From the NCBI GenBank assembly GCA_916700875.1, contig CAKAKS010000032.1, forward strand, positions 4,751,001 to 4,815,000: a DNA stretch of 64,000 nucleotides. Direction: 5' to 3'. This DNA is from Sebastes aleutianus. Its lineage: Eukaryota; Chordata; Actinopteri; Perciformes; Sebastidae. Under the pieces are notes generated by a model, which made no database searches, was not told where the DNA came from, and saw only the letters and a program-made list of their open reading frames with translations. A program made the position numbers and the translations under genes. Shown in pieces: positions 48,958 to 59,689 of this stretch. Within the stretch, counting starts at the first letter, position 1. The number at the start of each line of letters is the position of its first letter.

Positions 48958-49017
48958 TAATAGTTTAGCCTTCTGCATGAGTGCAGTTATGATGGTTAGC
49001 AGAAGGCTAAACTATTA
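48958..49017. repeat. Perfect 19-bp hairpin module, copy 2
   Basis: The left arm TAATAGTTTAGCCTTCTGC (48958-48976) and the right arm, its exact inverse (48999-49017), surround 22 nt. ACATTTTCTCTCCATC flanks both sides. It relates to 15026-15103. Confidence 0.9.
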
Positions 49018-49049
49018 GCACATTTTCTCTCCATCCCTCTAATAATCTT

Positions 49050-49235
49050 AAACTTAAACTTTATTAAATTTGTCACATACAAAGAGGTACATACATGAAA
49101 TGTGACCTCTGCATTTAACCCATCCGAAGCATTTAGGAGCAGTGGGCTTCTGTAAAGCACCCGTGGAGCAACTTGGGGTTCAGTGTCTCGTTCAACAATA
49201 CAACCGCCAACCATGTGGTTAATGGACGACCACTC
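49050..49235 (+). repeat. Dispersed fish repeat, copy 2
   Basis: ACATACATGAAATGTGACCT, CTGCATTTAACCCATCC, AGGAGCAGTGGGCTTC and GAGCAACTTGGGGTTCAGTG match 10532-10720. Confidence 0.8.
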
Positions 49236-49256
49236 ACTGAGCCCCCAAATAATAAT

Positions 49257-49281
49257 TATTATAATAATAATAATAATAATA
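49257..49281. repeat. TAA trinucleotide repeat
   Basis: About eight TAA units. Confidence 0.9.
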
Positions 49282-50748
49282 AACAGTTTTAATATATTTT
49301 CAGGGTAATAACCGTAATGGTCTTATTTAACCTCATGAACCTGTTGTTTTTTCCTTTAAAATGACATATCATACTTATTTCTCATCCTGTCTTTCTGAAT
49401 AAGTCTGTATTCACTCTGTCTGAAACGCTCCGTTTTAGCGCCTGTCTCTTTAAGACCTCCTCCTGAAAAAGCCCAGTCTGCTCTGATTGGCTACCTGTCC
49501 CGGTTTTCACCACAATTAAAATAATAATATTATACTTACATAGACGTTTATCATGTTCCACTCATTAATTAATTTGTGCACATGAGATAAGTATATAAGA
49601 GAGCCAGCACAGTCCATCCGTTCCTGTCAGTCTTTCACCCGGTGTCTCCATTCTGACCAAAATGTCGTCTGAGCTCCACCATTATAATTATAATAGCCTG
49701 AGACAAAACAAGTTGAAGAATAATGTACGTAGTTCCAGACAACAATACGTTTCCTCTGAGGGAAACTCTCTACGGGACTCCCAAACTGTCAGTGTGTCAT
49801 GATGGGGATAGTCCTGTGATTAAAGGGGGAGAAAGAAGTGAATGTGATGAGTCATGATGTCACAGCCTCTAATGCACCACCCTATAATAATACCTTCTTT
49901 CTGATCCCAGTCCGTGCTCAAATGCGGCACGGGTGCACCAAGTTAGCCATCCTAATGAAAACGCCTATGGTGCGGGCATATTAGGGTTCACACGTGAACG
50001 CGCACGTGCATGAACGTGCGGTACACTTAAGTGTCCCGGTCTGGGGGTTTGAAAATATGGGCACCCTATGTTATGGTGACAAAATACAGTATGAACTTTT
50101 ATAAACATGTGAATTTGAGTTTACATGCAAGGCTGGGATATGCGATGGAGCTAGCTATGTGTATGCTAGTGATTAACACAAAAGATTGACAGGCTAATTG
50201 AAAGAGTAACAGCTGCTCTTCACTACTCTTCTCTCCATAGTCTGAAGAGTCGTGAGATGTTGGAGATGTTGGTTATATAGGAGGAGGCAGGGAAGGGAGG
50301 GGTTGTTGGTTGATGACCAAAGCTACCTCCACATATGTTGTCTACCTCCAGATCAGCTAATAGCAGAATTCAAATGCCGGATTTCAACCAGTAGAGAGGG
50401 CTGTCGTTATGCATATTTACAACACAATATGTGTAATAGAATTCTTTGCACTAAAGTGTCCAGATTTGGACCTGCATCATTAAGACTTACAGTTCATTGG
50501 TTTTCAGCTGAAAAAAAGAATTTGCGCCTTGCGCCTTGACCAAAATAACTGAAGAAGAGCTCTGGTTCCACAATGATAATGAGGAAAATATTCAAATCCA
50601 AAGTGCTATGTTTTTGTTGCTGTAGCCTACTGTTCATTGAATTTACATATTGTAGATGTCTTGGGCCTACTTTGAATATGCCATGCTGTCTGATGACTGA
50701 AAATATACTGTTCCCAACACCTTTCCTCTTTTTTTCTTCTCACCACAG

Positions 50749-51050
50749 CGAGGGAAGAGAACGTGGCCACTTTCCGTGGCTCAGAGTACTTCTGCTACGA
50801 CCTCTCCCAGAACCCCATCCAGAGCAGCAGTGATGAAATCACGCTCTCCTTCAAGACGTGGCAGCGCAACGGCCTTATCCTCCACACCGGCAAGTCAGCC
50901 GACTACGTCAACCTGGCGCTGAAGGACGGCGCCGTCTCCCTCGTCATCAACCTGGGCTCCGGAGCCTTTGAGGCCATCGTGGAGCCGGTCAACGGGAAGT
51001 TCAACGACAACTCGTGGCATGATGTCAAAGTGACCCGTAACCTCCGGCAG
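50749..51050 (+). CDS. nrxn3: Neurexin coding exon, N-terminal part of the LNS2 domain (nrxn3-like)
   Basis: This internal exon of an alpha-neurexin, a presynaptic cell-adhesion protein, encodes the start of the second LNS (laminin G-like) domain. It begins with two bases of a split codon and then reads REENVATFRGSEYF. It runs open for 96 codons from the Val codon at 50763 and ends after the Gln of VTRNLRQ. A pyrimidine-rich acceptor ending CACCACAG precedes it and donor GTAAGG follows at 51051; the upstream intron is phase 1 and the downstream one phase 0. Family hallmarks include DLSQNPIQSSSDEITLSF, HTGKSADYVNLALKDGAV and GKFNDNSWHDVKV. Trp in KTWQRNG, Ile in NGLILH, Asp in ALKDG and Ile in FEAIVEP fit my recollection of vertebrate NRXN3, where NRXN1 has Leu, Met, Asn and Leu. 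Neurexin identity is near certain. The paralog call is from memory, and a or b copy is not resolved. The exon ends where the SS2 insert is spliced. Confidence 0.95.
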
Positions 51051-51572
51051 GTAAGGTACAGGGATGGATGTGCTAAGCTTTCTTAAATCTTATCTTAATG
51101 AATGGTATTGATGATGTATAGCAGCTGAGTTGGTCAGTGGCACAAATCTGTGTGTCAAAGTTTGGGACTCCCTAAAAATTTGGTATTTCACGTCCTGCGT
51201 CACAGCGTTGTGTAACAGTGTTGTGCTCCCTAATGCACATTCTCATCCGCTTGCATTGGGTCGTCTCATCACTTTTTTGCTAAACTATAATCTAAAAAGT
51301 TGTTTATAAACCTAATCTTAGCTTTAACCCTTAGGATTAAACCTACAGGAGACCTCACGCCTAATTGTAACTTCAAACAGAGATGATTGTTTTAGGGAGT
51401 GCGGACACAGGGAGGTGATGACGGCGTGAGTATCAAGAAAACCGCAACAGAGGTGAGAAGGAAATCAACAAAACTATAACGTCAGGACTACATTTTTTAT
51501 GCGCGACGGATTATCATCACAGTGGAGGATTTATAGGACATTCATCGACCACTACTACTCCCAACAGGACAA

Positions 51573-52320
51573 CATGGACTCTAACCGCAGCAGCTCATTC
51601 ACCAACCCCGCCTAAAGAAAGAAACAAGACTCACAGAGGACTTATCAACAGAGATCATGGTTAGTCTTCTGTCCAGAATCGACAAAAAACTTAGTATTCT
51701 GGTTTCACTTCAAGAGGATATAAAAGAGCTCAAGTCAAGTCTGGAATTCACCCACAATCACATCATAAACAACACACTACAGTCATCTGTAAAAATATTA
51801 ACCCATCAAATTGAAACCGTCACCAGAGAGAACGAAGTAATGAAAGAAACTATATTGGACCTGCAAACTCGAAGCATGTGTAACAACCTCATCTTCTTCG
51901 GCATTCCCCAAATTACAACCCCGAGACGAAGATGAAAGACTTCATGAAAACTCAACTTACACTCCCACCGAACACAGCAAACAACGTAACCTTCCATCGA
52001 GTACACCGCATCGGCACACCGTCAACTGGAGGACCCAGACCAATCATCGCAAAGTTTGAACATTTTCAACAGAAAGAACTGATCCAAAGCACAGGGAAAG
52101 GAAAGGAAGGGAAACAGGAACTAATTTCGGTCCGAACCACCAATTTCCGTGTGAAATAAATGAATGCCGCAAAGTACTGTTCCTGATCCTGTACCCGATC
52201 CTGAAGGACAGCAGGATAATCAACGAACGAGCGTACCTGGTGGTGGACAAACTTTACATTGATGGCCAAAAAAACAAAGTTAATTCCGTGGCTCTTTTAT
52301 ACATACCATATACATCATAA
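51573..52320 (+). pseudogene. L1-type LINE ORF1 relic in a neurexin intron
   Basis: It is an ORF1p-like protein spread over three frames. The start is MDSNRSSSFTNPA at 51573. From 51657, MVSLLSRIDKKLSILVSLQE and the heptad-rich stretch after it look like the coiled coil, then CNNLIFFGIPQ, the opening of the RNA-binding domain. A shift at 51932 gives KDFMKTQLTLPPNTANNVTF, VHRIGTPS and GPRPIIAKFEHFQQKEL. A further shift near 52140 gives the C-terminal part, INERAYLVVDKLYIDGQ. No ORF2 follows, so the copy is 3'-truncated or deleted, unusual for LINEs, which normally lose the 5' side. It shares the gene's strand. Not functional. Confidence 0.85.
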
Positions 52321-52537
52321 TGATAAACATATCGCACCTGTAAATGTCTCATCGGCTCCACACATTTCTTTCTGATTTGTCCTTGTTTTGATTGATTCTT
52401 TTCCCTCTCATTTTCTCTACTCACTCAACGTCTTATTGGCTCATTGCAAACATACACACACTCGCGTACATGCACACGCTCAGGCTGTCTATATTGTCAA
52501 TTGTCAAGTATGCACACACACACAGAGCTCAAACTCT

Positions 52538-52740
52538 TAAAGGGATAGTTTGGGTGTTTGAAGCAGGGTTGTATGGGGTACTTATCCATAGTAAGGGGAA
52601 TTACTTACAGTAGATAAGAGGACGGTCCCCAGCTTGGATAAACAGACAGGGGTACCAGAGCAAAACAATACAGTGCTGTGGACAGGGGTGGCAGAAAAAC
52701 GTATTTTAACACCTAAAAGAAAGGTTCACCTAAGAAAATC
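52538..52740 (+). repeat. Dispersed fish repeat with TTAA start
   Basis: CTTAAAGGGATAGTTTGGGT, GTACTTATCCATAGTAAGG and CAGTAGATAAGAGGACGG, then CAGACAGGGGTACCAGAGC, form a common fish element start. The matching end was not found. Confidence 0.6.
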
Positions 52741-53297
52741 AATATAGTAACAAGGCAAAAGTGAGCAAAGATGGCCAAAAGGCCAAAGGTTTTGCCCTTT
52801 TGGAACTAATGGAATTAGTCTATTGAGCACAATCTCGGAGTTCTGCTCCGGAAACGAAATTGAAGTCGAAAAAAATTACAGTTTTTGGCCAAAATTTCAA
52901 ATATTTTGGGCATCCTGGACTTCTACCCCCAAAAGGCACAACTACAAGAAGTTCCTAAGTTAAATAGTTTCCAAGTTCTTCTCCGGAAACGAAAATCTGA
53001 CAAGCGATTTTTTTAAAGCCTGAAAACAGAGCCATGAGGAGGTGCAGAAGTCTAGTTTTCTCTCAGAACACTTGAATTACAATATGCTGAAAGGTTATTA
53101 TGGAATTTTTGCCCAATGATGCCAAAAAACATTCTGCCTACTGCAGGTTTAAGGAATGAAGCGAAACATTGTTTTACTGACATATGTACTAACTCCATCA
53201 CATTTCATCATTTGGTTTTCATTTGATTTCCTGTATTAACAAACCCATTGTTCAATTGTTTAAATTTGTTTCTTACCCATCCCACTTTTCTGCAAAG

Positions 53298-53342
53298 CAA
53301 AGAGGCATTGGACTGGCCATGGCAAACACACTTCATTTTATG
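53298..53342 (+). CDS. nrxn3: Candidate neurexin SS2 cassette microexon (15 codons, diverged)
   Basis: The sequence reads QRGIGLAMANTLHFM. It aligns without gaps to the mammalian SS2 insert HSGIGHAMVNKLHCS, with eight identities (G, I, G, A, M, N, L, H). The piece is exactly 45 nt, the length of the long SS2 insert, so including or skipping it keeps frame between the phase-0 ends of the flanking exons. The acceptor is strong (CCCACTTTTCTGCAAAG) and the donor is GTAGAT at 53343. In known neurexins SS2 sits in LNS2 and changes partner binding. Differences from mammals are His to Gln and Ser to Arg at the start, His to Leu before the central Ala-Met, and changes in the last seven residues. It is too short to find by ORF length and I identified it by eye. 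The alternative is chance similarity, which the exact length, splice borders and position make unlikely. Expression is not shown. Confidence 0.75.
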
Positions 53343-54114
53343 GTAGATATCATTGTTATTGTCATTTTTTGGTTTGCTGTGTACTTCTGCTTTACTTTTT
53401 TTGTCCTTCTATCATTCACCTGGTTCATCCACTCAAGTTGTTTTTCTGCTTTCCTTTTTCATTTCTTCCTCTTCTTTAGTCACACATAACTTTTGCTTCT
53501 CTATGGTTTTACTAAATTTGCTTCATTCCAGATTTTCCTGATTTTGGTGATGATATTATGGAAACTACCAGAAGCGCATTACAACCAAAAAAGAGAGAGA
53601 CACAAAATCCACACTGGAACTCTGCACTATATGTGCTACATACACTCACTACACTATACAGTATCTGCATGGCCTGACATGGACGGAAGCCTCCTCACAC
53701 CAGACACTCATTTTCATTCACACTCCTGAACAAGTGGAAATTCAAGGCAACCCACATGGCAGTAGAACACTGGATAGCTACCAATTCAACTGGAAATACT
53801 TGGGCTTGAAATACTTTTTTCTGTGTACTTTCATTGCATGTAACTTTTAAAATGACCTGGACCTAAAACTTCTTTTACTGCACCATTTGGTATATTTGTC
53901 CTTCTTTCTCTTCACTATCGCCACAGCCCCAGCCGACTGCTGCGACACTGTACAGTAAAATAAATTCAAATTGTACATGGTCATAGTCCGGGTCATTTTG
54001 AAATTGATTCCATTGAAAATTTCAGCAAACTTCGGATGGAAAGCATTTACTAAGCAAAACCATTATTTTTTTTACTAAACCTAACAAAGTAGTTGTGTTG
54101 CTTTCTTGTTTTGT

Positions 54115-54240
54115 TTTGGTGTAATGTACAACGTTAACCTTGTGTTTAAAACTGCGACCGTAGTCCGGGAAAAAATACGTTCTGTGTCGTTTAGTTGTAT
54201 GGGAGCGTAATTTAGTAGGAGACAGGGTTGGCTACTCACT
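54115..54240 (+). repeat. Dispersed repeat, inverted relative of 24090-24225
   Basis: ACGTTAACCTTGTGTTTAAA, CTGCGACCGTAGTCCGGG and TTTAGTTGTATGGGAGCG are the reverse of the earlier copy. Confidence 0.7.
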
Positions 54241-54484
54241 GTGTCACTGTGGCCATTCTGTGTGTCCTGCATGTTTGCATTCTATTTTGTGTGGTGTGAC
54301 ACTAACTCCTCCCTCCTCTCCGTTGGTTGTCAGTGTTTTTTGTCTGCTCCTGCATGTTATTTCTAGTATGTTAATTTCTCCCTCACATATTCAGACACAA
54401 AAGGAGATCAAATAAAAACAGTAAACACCACATGGTTTGTGCATTATTAGTGCTACATGAAAATGCAAATAAATACCTGTTTGT

Positions 54485-54996
54485 CCAGCCCGTTCTCATT
54501 CCCAAGGGCGTCAAATACAGACGCTTTGTCTCGGACGTCGGCATTTGATACCACACAAGGCACCCCTTTACCGGCGGTATGCGGTGTCCATTATTTACAA
54601 TGTAAAGCCATCTGTGGTAACAGTAAACGCTCAGAGTGGTGCTGTGGTGACGTAGTTTAAAGAGTGAAAGACACACCGGTGGAGGGAGGGGTCCAACAAA
54701 CACAAGGCTTTCATCCAGGAGACCTCTCTTCATGTCCCGTGTGTTAAGTTTCACGTTACAATCAGCTGATCGGTCGTGTCCCGTCTTCACAACGTCCAGT
54801 CACATTTTCACTGTACAAACGTAGTGATTTGAAGTCAAACCATGTTGGAGTTTTTTTTCGTAAACCTTACTATAATGGTTTAGTTGCCTAAAACTAAGCA
54901 AGTGTTTTTGTTTAATTCACAACATTGAGCTGAAAAGGGACGACAAGGGGTCCGACAAAGCGTCCCTATGTGACGTGTTGGGATGAGAATGTGTTG
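54485..54996 (+). mobile_element. Dispersed DNA element, fullest copy
   Basis: It starts CCAGCCCGTTCTCATTCCCA and ends GTTGGGATGAGAATGTGTTG, whose inverse (TTCTCATCCCAA) resembles the start, so imperfect terminal inverted repeats are likely. Shorter relatives are at 18809 and 45165. It lies in the intron just before the second LNS2 exon. Non-coding. Confidence 0.75.
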
Positions 54997-55269
54997 TTTT
55001 GTCAGTGTCTGGAGCTAAATTCACCTAATTTACATCTTTGTTTTGACATTTTACTAACCCTATCAATAGTTTCAACTCCCACAAATAGCATCTACTAACT
55101 TACATCAAAATAAAGAAAATGATGGGCTGTCAGATTTTCTTTATATCTGTCCAGTCTGATCGATAACACATCACCAGGTCTGAGATTAGACCTGAGTGAG
55201 TTCTGAAACACTGGGTCACCTTCTATCCTTATTATATTTCCACACTCACTGCTCATTCCTCACTGTCAG

Positions 55270-55431
55270 GTGACTATATCAGTGGATGGGATTCTGACCA
55301 CCACGGGCTACACCCAGGAAGACTACACCATGTTGGGCTCTGATGACTTCTTCTATGTGGGTGGAAGCCCCAGCACTGCTGACCTGCCTGGATCTCCAGT
55401 CAGCAACAACTTCATGGGCTGTCTCAAGGAG
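55270..55431 (+). CDS. nrxn3: Neurexin coding exon, C-terminal part of the LNS2 domain
   Basis: This is a 54-codon internal exon, phase 0 at both ends, preceded by TCCTCACTGTCAG and followed by donor GTAAAG. It reads VTISVDGILTTTGYTQEDYT at the start, then MLGSDDFFYVGGSPSTADLP and SNNFMGCLKE at the end. It continues LNS2 directly from VTRNLRQ of the previous exon when SS2 is skipped. The FYVGG strand and the MGCLKE cysteine are standard LNS features; that Cys normally pairs with one encoded in the next exon, which is not in this window. The residues are essentially those of mammalian neurexins, showing strong constraint compared with the diverged SS2 piece upstream. The exon sits 4.2 kb after the first LNS2 exon. 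No frameshift or missing key residue was seen. Confidence 0.95.
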
Positions 55432-55551
55432 GTAAAGTTCCCCATTAATTAATTTACTGCATGTTGGAGTGAAACTTGGTGATCATTACTTGCTATACAG
55501 CTCATGTCTATTTGTCCATGCCATCTCTGAGAGAAAAAATAATATCTGTCT

Positions 55552-55690
55552 GTTTAGCTGCTAGATGTTCCACTAATTAGATCTCCCGTTTGGTACTGGG
55601 CAGGTCGTGTACAGTGGGTTTATCAGAGCTTGTTTGCTGCACTGTCTGAAAATGGGATCGATGATAGCAGTGGCATTCAATCATAAAATA
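55552..55690 (+). repeat. Dispersed repeat, copy 2
   Basis: TTTAGCTGCTAGATGTTCCA and CAGTGGGTTTATCAGAGCTT match 18525-18680. Confidence 0.65.
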
Positions 55691-55958
55691 AATCTACATG
55701 CAATAAAACCAAAGCAGCGAGCCTGATGTCCCAGAAATACATGAAATGGCCACAACCTGTTAACAGCGCATTACATGGTGGAGACTCTAGGAACCTCAAG
55801 TAACCCTGCATTCTGGGAGTGCAGTGCTCTAGTCGGGTAATAGGGTACTATGAGCTCTTTTTTGTAAGTTTTGGATAGCGGAACGCTACATTACCCATGT
55901 TCCTTTAGCCACTGTTAGGCAGAAGTGGAGCATTCGACTACTGTACTACCATTCCTCT

Positions 55959-56450
55959 TCATATTGCCGTAGCTATGACAAGAACATACTGAATGTGCTC
56001 CTTAAAAGACAAGTGGTCATCAATTAAGAATGCTAGATATTTAAAAGTAGATACCAACTCAATTTGTTGACCATTTCTCGTTACAATGTTCTCCGATAGT
56101 GCTGATCTTGCTGTTTTTGAAGTGGTAAAGAACAGGTTGCAGATGACAAAGCTGCTTTTGTACCCTATCAAAAGCATGTTGTAGATATTCAAAGGCCTTA
56201 GCAGAAGTGGGTGCAGAACAGTAGATTACAGTGTCATCAGCGTAGAAATGAAAGGCTGAGTTTGGAATATTCTGTCCAAGGTTATTTATGTATATAGTAA
56301 ATAATAACAGGCCCAGAACTGAACCTTGAGGGACCCCCTTTTTTACTTGCAATACCTCCGAGGCAGAACCGTCAATCTGTACTGCCTGGGTTCTGCCTGT
56401 GAGATAATTTGCAAACCACCCAACTGCTTGACACATTTTGATGTGAGACT
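55959..56450 (-). pseudogene. Non-LTR reverse transcriptase fragment with intact YADD
   Basis: The reverse strand reads VGWFANYLTGRTQAVQIDGS, KKGVPQGSVLGLLLFTIYIN and NSAFHFYADDTVIYCS. A frameshift near 56100 leads to ENIVTRNGQQIELVSTFKYL and DDHLSFKEHI. These are the palm motifs (PQGS, YADD) and the following thumb of a Jockey-superfamily LINE. The left end is at 55959, and sequence before the palm is missing beyond 56450. One frameshift makes it non-functional. It lies antisense in the neurexin intron. Confidence 0.85.
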
Positions 56451-56699
56451 TGGTTGGTATATTTCACACCAGTACCTTCAGCTTATTGTTCTGTCACTCG
56501 CAGTGTAAAATTTCAGAGTGAGTTATTGCCAATTGTTCAAGGTGTTTGTATTATCCACTGTATAATCAAATGCAGTCGGAAATTCCCGACACTTGCCATG
56601 ATATTTCACAACTGCTTAGCACTTCCATACCAAAAGACAACTGTCTTTTCAACTGTTATCAGCACTTACACATCCACACGTTCCACAGTTACATGTTAA

Positions 56700-57250
56700 C
56701 CCATATTTCATTATTTCATCTCTTAGTCTTATAATTATGCTTCTTTTGCTGTCAGCTCAGACACTCCAGCTGACATACAGTGCTTACATTACTTATTTAC
56801 TTTCAGTACTTACATCTTCTTGTATCACCATTAAAACTTCAAATGACACTTCAACTGTTTTCAGTGGTTCCCCTTCAACAGATGCTCTCAGCACCTTCAC
56901 TTCAACTAACGTCAGTTGAACTGCTTTCATCACTTACACCTCAACTGACTCATCAGCTCTTTGCAGTGACATTTGACCTCTTGCATTGCTTCAGCTTCAA
57001 ATGACACTTCTTGAAGTGCATCAATTGTTCAACTATTCCCATGCAACATTTCAAAAGCAAAGAGGAAACACAATGTACCCTTCGCTAAGCCCCTCCCTAG
57101 AACGGCCACTGTCCAATCCCACGATAGCAACCAGCAACCAGGTGAAGGAGGCCTGTCAAGCTTTCAGCGGGGTGTATGGAACCTGCAAGTCCGAGTTTAG
57201 AGGGAAGTGTTTGATTTGATCACTTTTCCGAGGCCAAAAAACCTCACTCG
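56700..57250. other. Unassigned sequence with CTTCAACTGA-like words
   Basis: TTCAACTG/ACTTCAACTAAC motifs recur between 56650 and 57010, like a very drifted tandem region. No gene is supported. Confidence 0.35.
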
Positions 57251-57356
57251 CAGCTGAATCCATCTAATCAACTAAAACTCTTTTGTTTGCTCCAAGGTAA
57301 GACACTAATAACGTTAGCTAGCTCAGCGTGTTCACAAACAAAGACGTTTGAATATT

Positions 57357-57392
57357 TGCGGAGGTCTGCGCTCTCCGAGTGCCATTCTATAT
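57357..57392 (+). mobile_element. End remnant of the element seen at 42175
   Basis: GGAGGTCTGCGCTCTCCGAG followed by TGCCATTCTA matches the right end of 42175-42784; nothing more of it is here. Confidence 0.7.
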
Positions 57393-59680
57393 CCTGTATA
57401 TGTTTGTCCTTCACTTGAGTTGTCAAGACGCGGGGTGTCTGTTGCTTGCATTGGGAACGATGGGCTTCTCCCTCTTTTAATGGCCTCTTCATACACAATA
57501 CTCTGCTGGCAAATTATACTGTGAATATAGTTCTCAGATGCAGGTTGTAGTCCTTTCTGTCTACCTCTATCTGATATTTAAAAATTATTATTCCAAAAAT
57601 CTGTCATTATTTCCAATATGTCTCACTGATATCGTTGAAAACACCATATAACATGCCAGGTGCGGAAGCTTGACAGGCCTAGCAACAGTAACCAAGGGGG
57701 TTGAGGGGCCTCGCGAAGGGTCAATTCAACTTCAGAAATAAATTTCAATTCATAATATTTGATGTTATTCATGTATTAGACCCCCACAATACACAATAAA
57801 CCCCAGATGAAATGTATTATATGCTCACATAGGACAGAGAGAGAACTGGGGACCTAAAGGCTCAGGAAGTATTCACAGTTACTGATGTCATCTCAGCACA
57901 CGCACATTATCAAAGTGACTTTTAAGGGAGCTCATTGGTTCTGAGTTGCTTTGCTTATACCAATTTTAGGGTGTATGAGTTAATGCACGTGCACACACAC
58001 GCACACACAAATATATTGTTCCCTCAAGCTGGTGATGTCATATCTTTGCACTTGACTGGAGCCAGTTGCTGCAGCACGTGGCAGCAGGGACTTGGCTTTC
58101 TCTGTCACTGGTCGACGGTGACACACACACACCCACACACACAGAGAGAGAGAGAGTACACAGCATCGTATGGTCGGCAGGGAGAGGGAGGAAGTGGCGC
58201 AGTAGCCATTTAATTCCCCTCTGGCCTACTTCCTGCTCTGTGCCATGCTGGGCAGGTTAGCGATCCCCTGTACCACCCGCCACTCACACACATGTATGCA
58301 TGCACATCCTTGTCTTTGTTGCATTGTAGGACCACCAAACCAGACCATCCATTTTGGGAACCACCCCTTCTGAAGGTTGTACAGTATCCTGTAGTGTACA
58401 TTAACAGAGAAATCACTTCAAATTATCAATCAGACAAAGTAGAGTTCCCTGACCAGACTAGAACCAATCTCTCCTGGGGACTTGCCAGGTAATAACTTAC
58501 ATGTGGGGTCAATATCTACACACTGTCTGGTTTTTCTCTCTTCCTGGGTACCACTTAACACAAAGTCAGGTCAAACTTACTTTGTGGAACCACATAACAC
58601 ATGGTGGTGAAGGTGAGTGCTGTGAAACAATGATGCAGCAAGGTATTTACTAGCTGGAGCTTGGATGTCATGTTATGCAATTGTACAACACAGTCATTTT
58701 CAATTCCAGAGCACCAACTAAGGTTTAATACATATTTAGTTTACTTGATTATTATATTTTTAGTCTCTTAACCTGCTGTGACACCTACACTGATGTACCC
58801 TATACGTTCACAACCCTCCCTTTAGTCAGAAAGTAGTTCCCTTTCTCTGGTCTGAGCTTGTTTTCGGTTATTGCGGCACAAATGTACTGAATTTGCAGGG
58901 GTGCGTTATTATTTTTTATATAGAGGATATTCTATATTTTGAGGTCAAATTGTGTCAATAATTCAAATTCAATAGCCATCAAGTTCAACAGTTGTCTTGT
59001 CTTTGTGACTTAAAGCAATAAAATCTAGTTCAGAGCTCTCCTATCAATCGATGATAATGATCACAATTTGCTCTATGAAACCAGGTATTAAGTGCAGATA
59101 AGTATCCCCATTTAAGGTCAGAATTATGAGAGGACAAAAGTCTCTATAAGTAACAACATTGGAATGATAATATGACCTTTATTTATATGGGTAGTGACAT
59201 TAAACCTCTTCTATAAAAGTATCATGGATGAAAAAGGTTCAGGCCAAAATGCTTCAGATTATCTACATCTGCTGTAACGGTAGTGGCTTTTTTTATTTCC
59301 TCATTTTTTATGAGAGACTTAGGTCATTGGATGAATTTTAAAGCTCAAAGCTTTTATTATTATTATTTTTTTCTTATTTGTTCCAGTAAGGTACCAAAAA
59401 AGAACAACACTTGGTTGGACACAAAGGTTAATTAAAGCTGGACTCTAGGAAACCTATGTCAAATTCTCACTTGTTTTTTCCCGGCACTTTATAGACTAAA
59501 AAATTAAATCAGTGCAATAATTGACCGATTAATCAATAACAAAAATAATTGTTAGTTACAGCCCTTGTGCTCGCAAAATCCTAACTGCTCTAAACTTTTG
59601 ATAACTCCCTCTATGGGTTAACAGAACTGCCACAATGACACAAAGTACCACAGTACTACCTGCAGCGTTTCTTTATCCTC
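57393..59680. other. Unassigned intronic DNA
   Basis: Small AC/AG runs occur near 57985-58005 and 58120-58158. Around 59500-59565 there may be a decayed hAT end (GTTAGTTACAGCCCTTG). No gene is supported. Confidence 0.35.
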
Positions 59681-59689
59681 CAAATACAA

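Larger units (their letters stand above)
1..50748 (+). other. Probable long intron upstream of the LNS2 exon (5' flank not excluded)
   Basis: Neurexin genes have very long introns, and I found no other neurexin coding sequence in these 50 kb. The short splice-site-1 exons that precede LNS2 in known alpha-neurexins were looked for by eye and not found, but pieces of about 10 to 20 codons are easy to miss. Open frames of 60-167 codons here show no recognisable domain except in mobile-element relics. Confidence 0.45.
51051..53297 (+). other. nrxn3: Neurexin intron between the LNS2 exon and the SS2 microexon
   Basis: This 2247-nt GT-AG intron runs from donor GTAAGG to acceptor TGCAAAG. It holds a decayed L1 ORF1 (51573-52320) and a dispersed repeat starting TTAAAGGGATAGTTTGGG (52538-52740). 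The part close to the microexon is pyrimidine-rich, as expected for a regulated acceptor. Its status depends on the microexon call. Confidence 0.75.
53343..55269 (+). other. nrxn3: Neurexin intron between the SS2 microexon and the second LNS2 exon
   Basis: This is a 1927-nt GT-AG intron. The first 400 nt or so are T-rich, which could carry splicing-regulator sites for the cassette exon; that is inference. The stretch 53560-53950 is low-repeat and unassigned. Dispersed repeats occupy 54115-54240 and 54485-54996. Confidence 0.7.

Noticed and set aside
1..50748. Splice-site-1 neurexin exons upstream of LNS2
   Set aside because: I searched by eye for the GLAHLM-type sequence and found no candidate with proper splice borders; absence is not proven.
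50573..50748. Upstream in-frame extension of the LNS2 exon
   Set aside because: The open frame there is in a different phase, and a strong acceptor (CACCACAG) defines the exon start at 50749.
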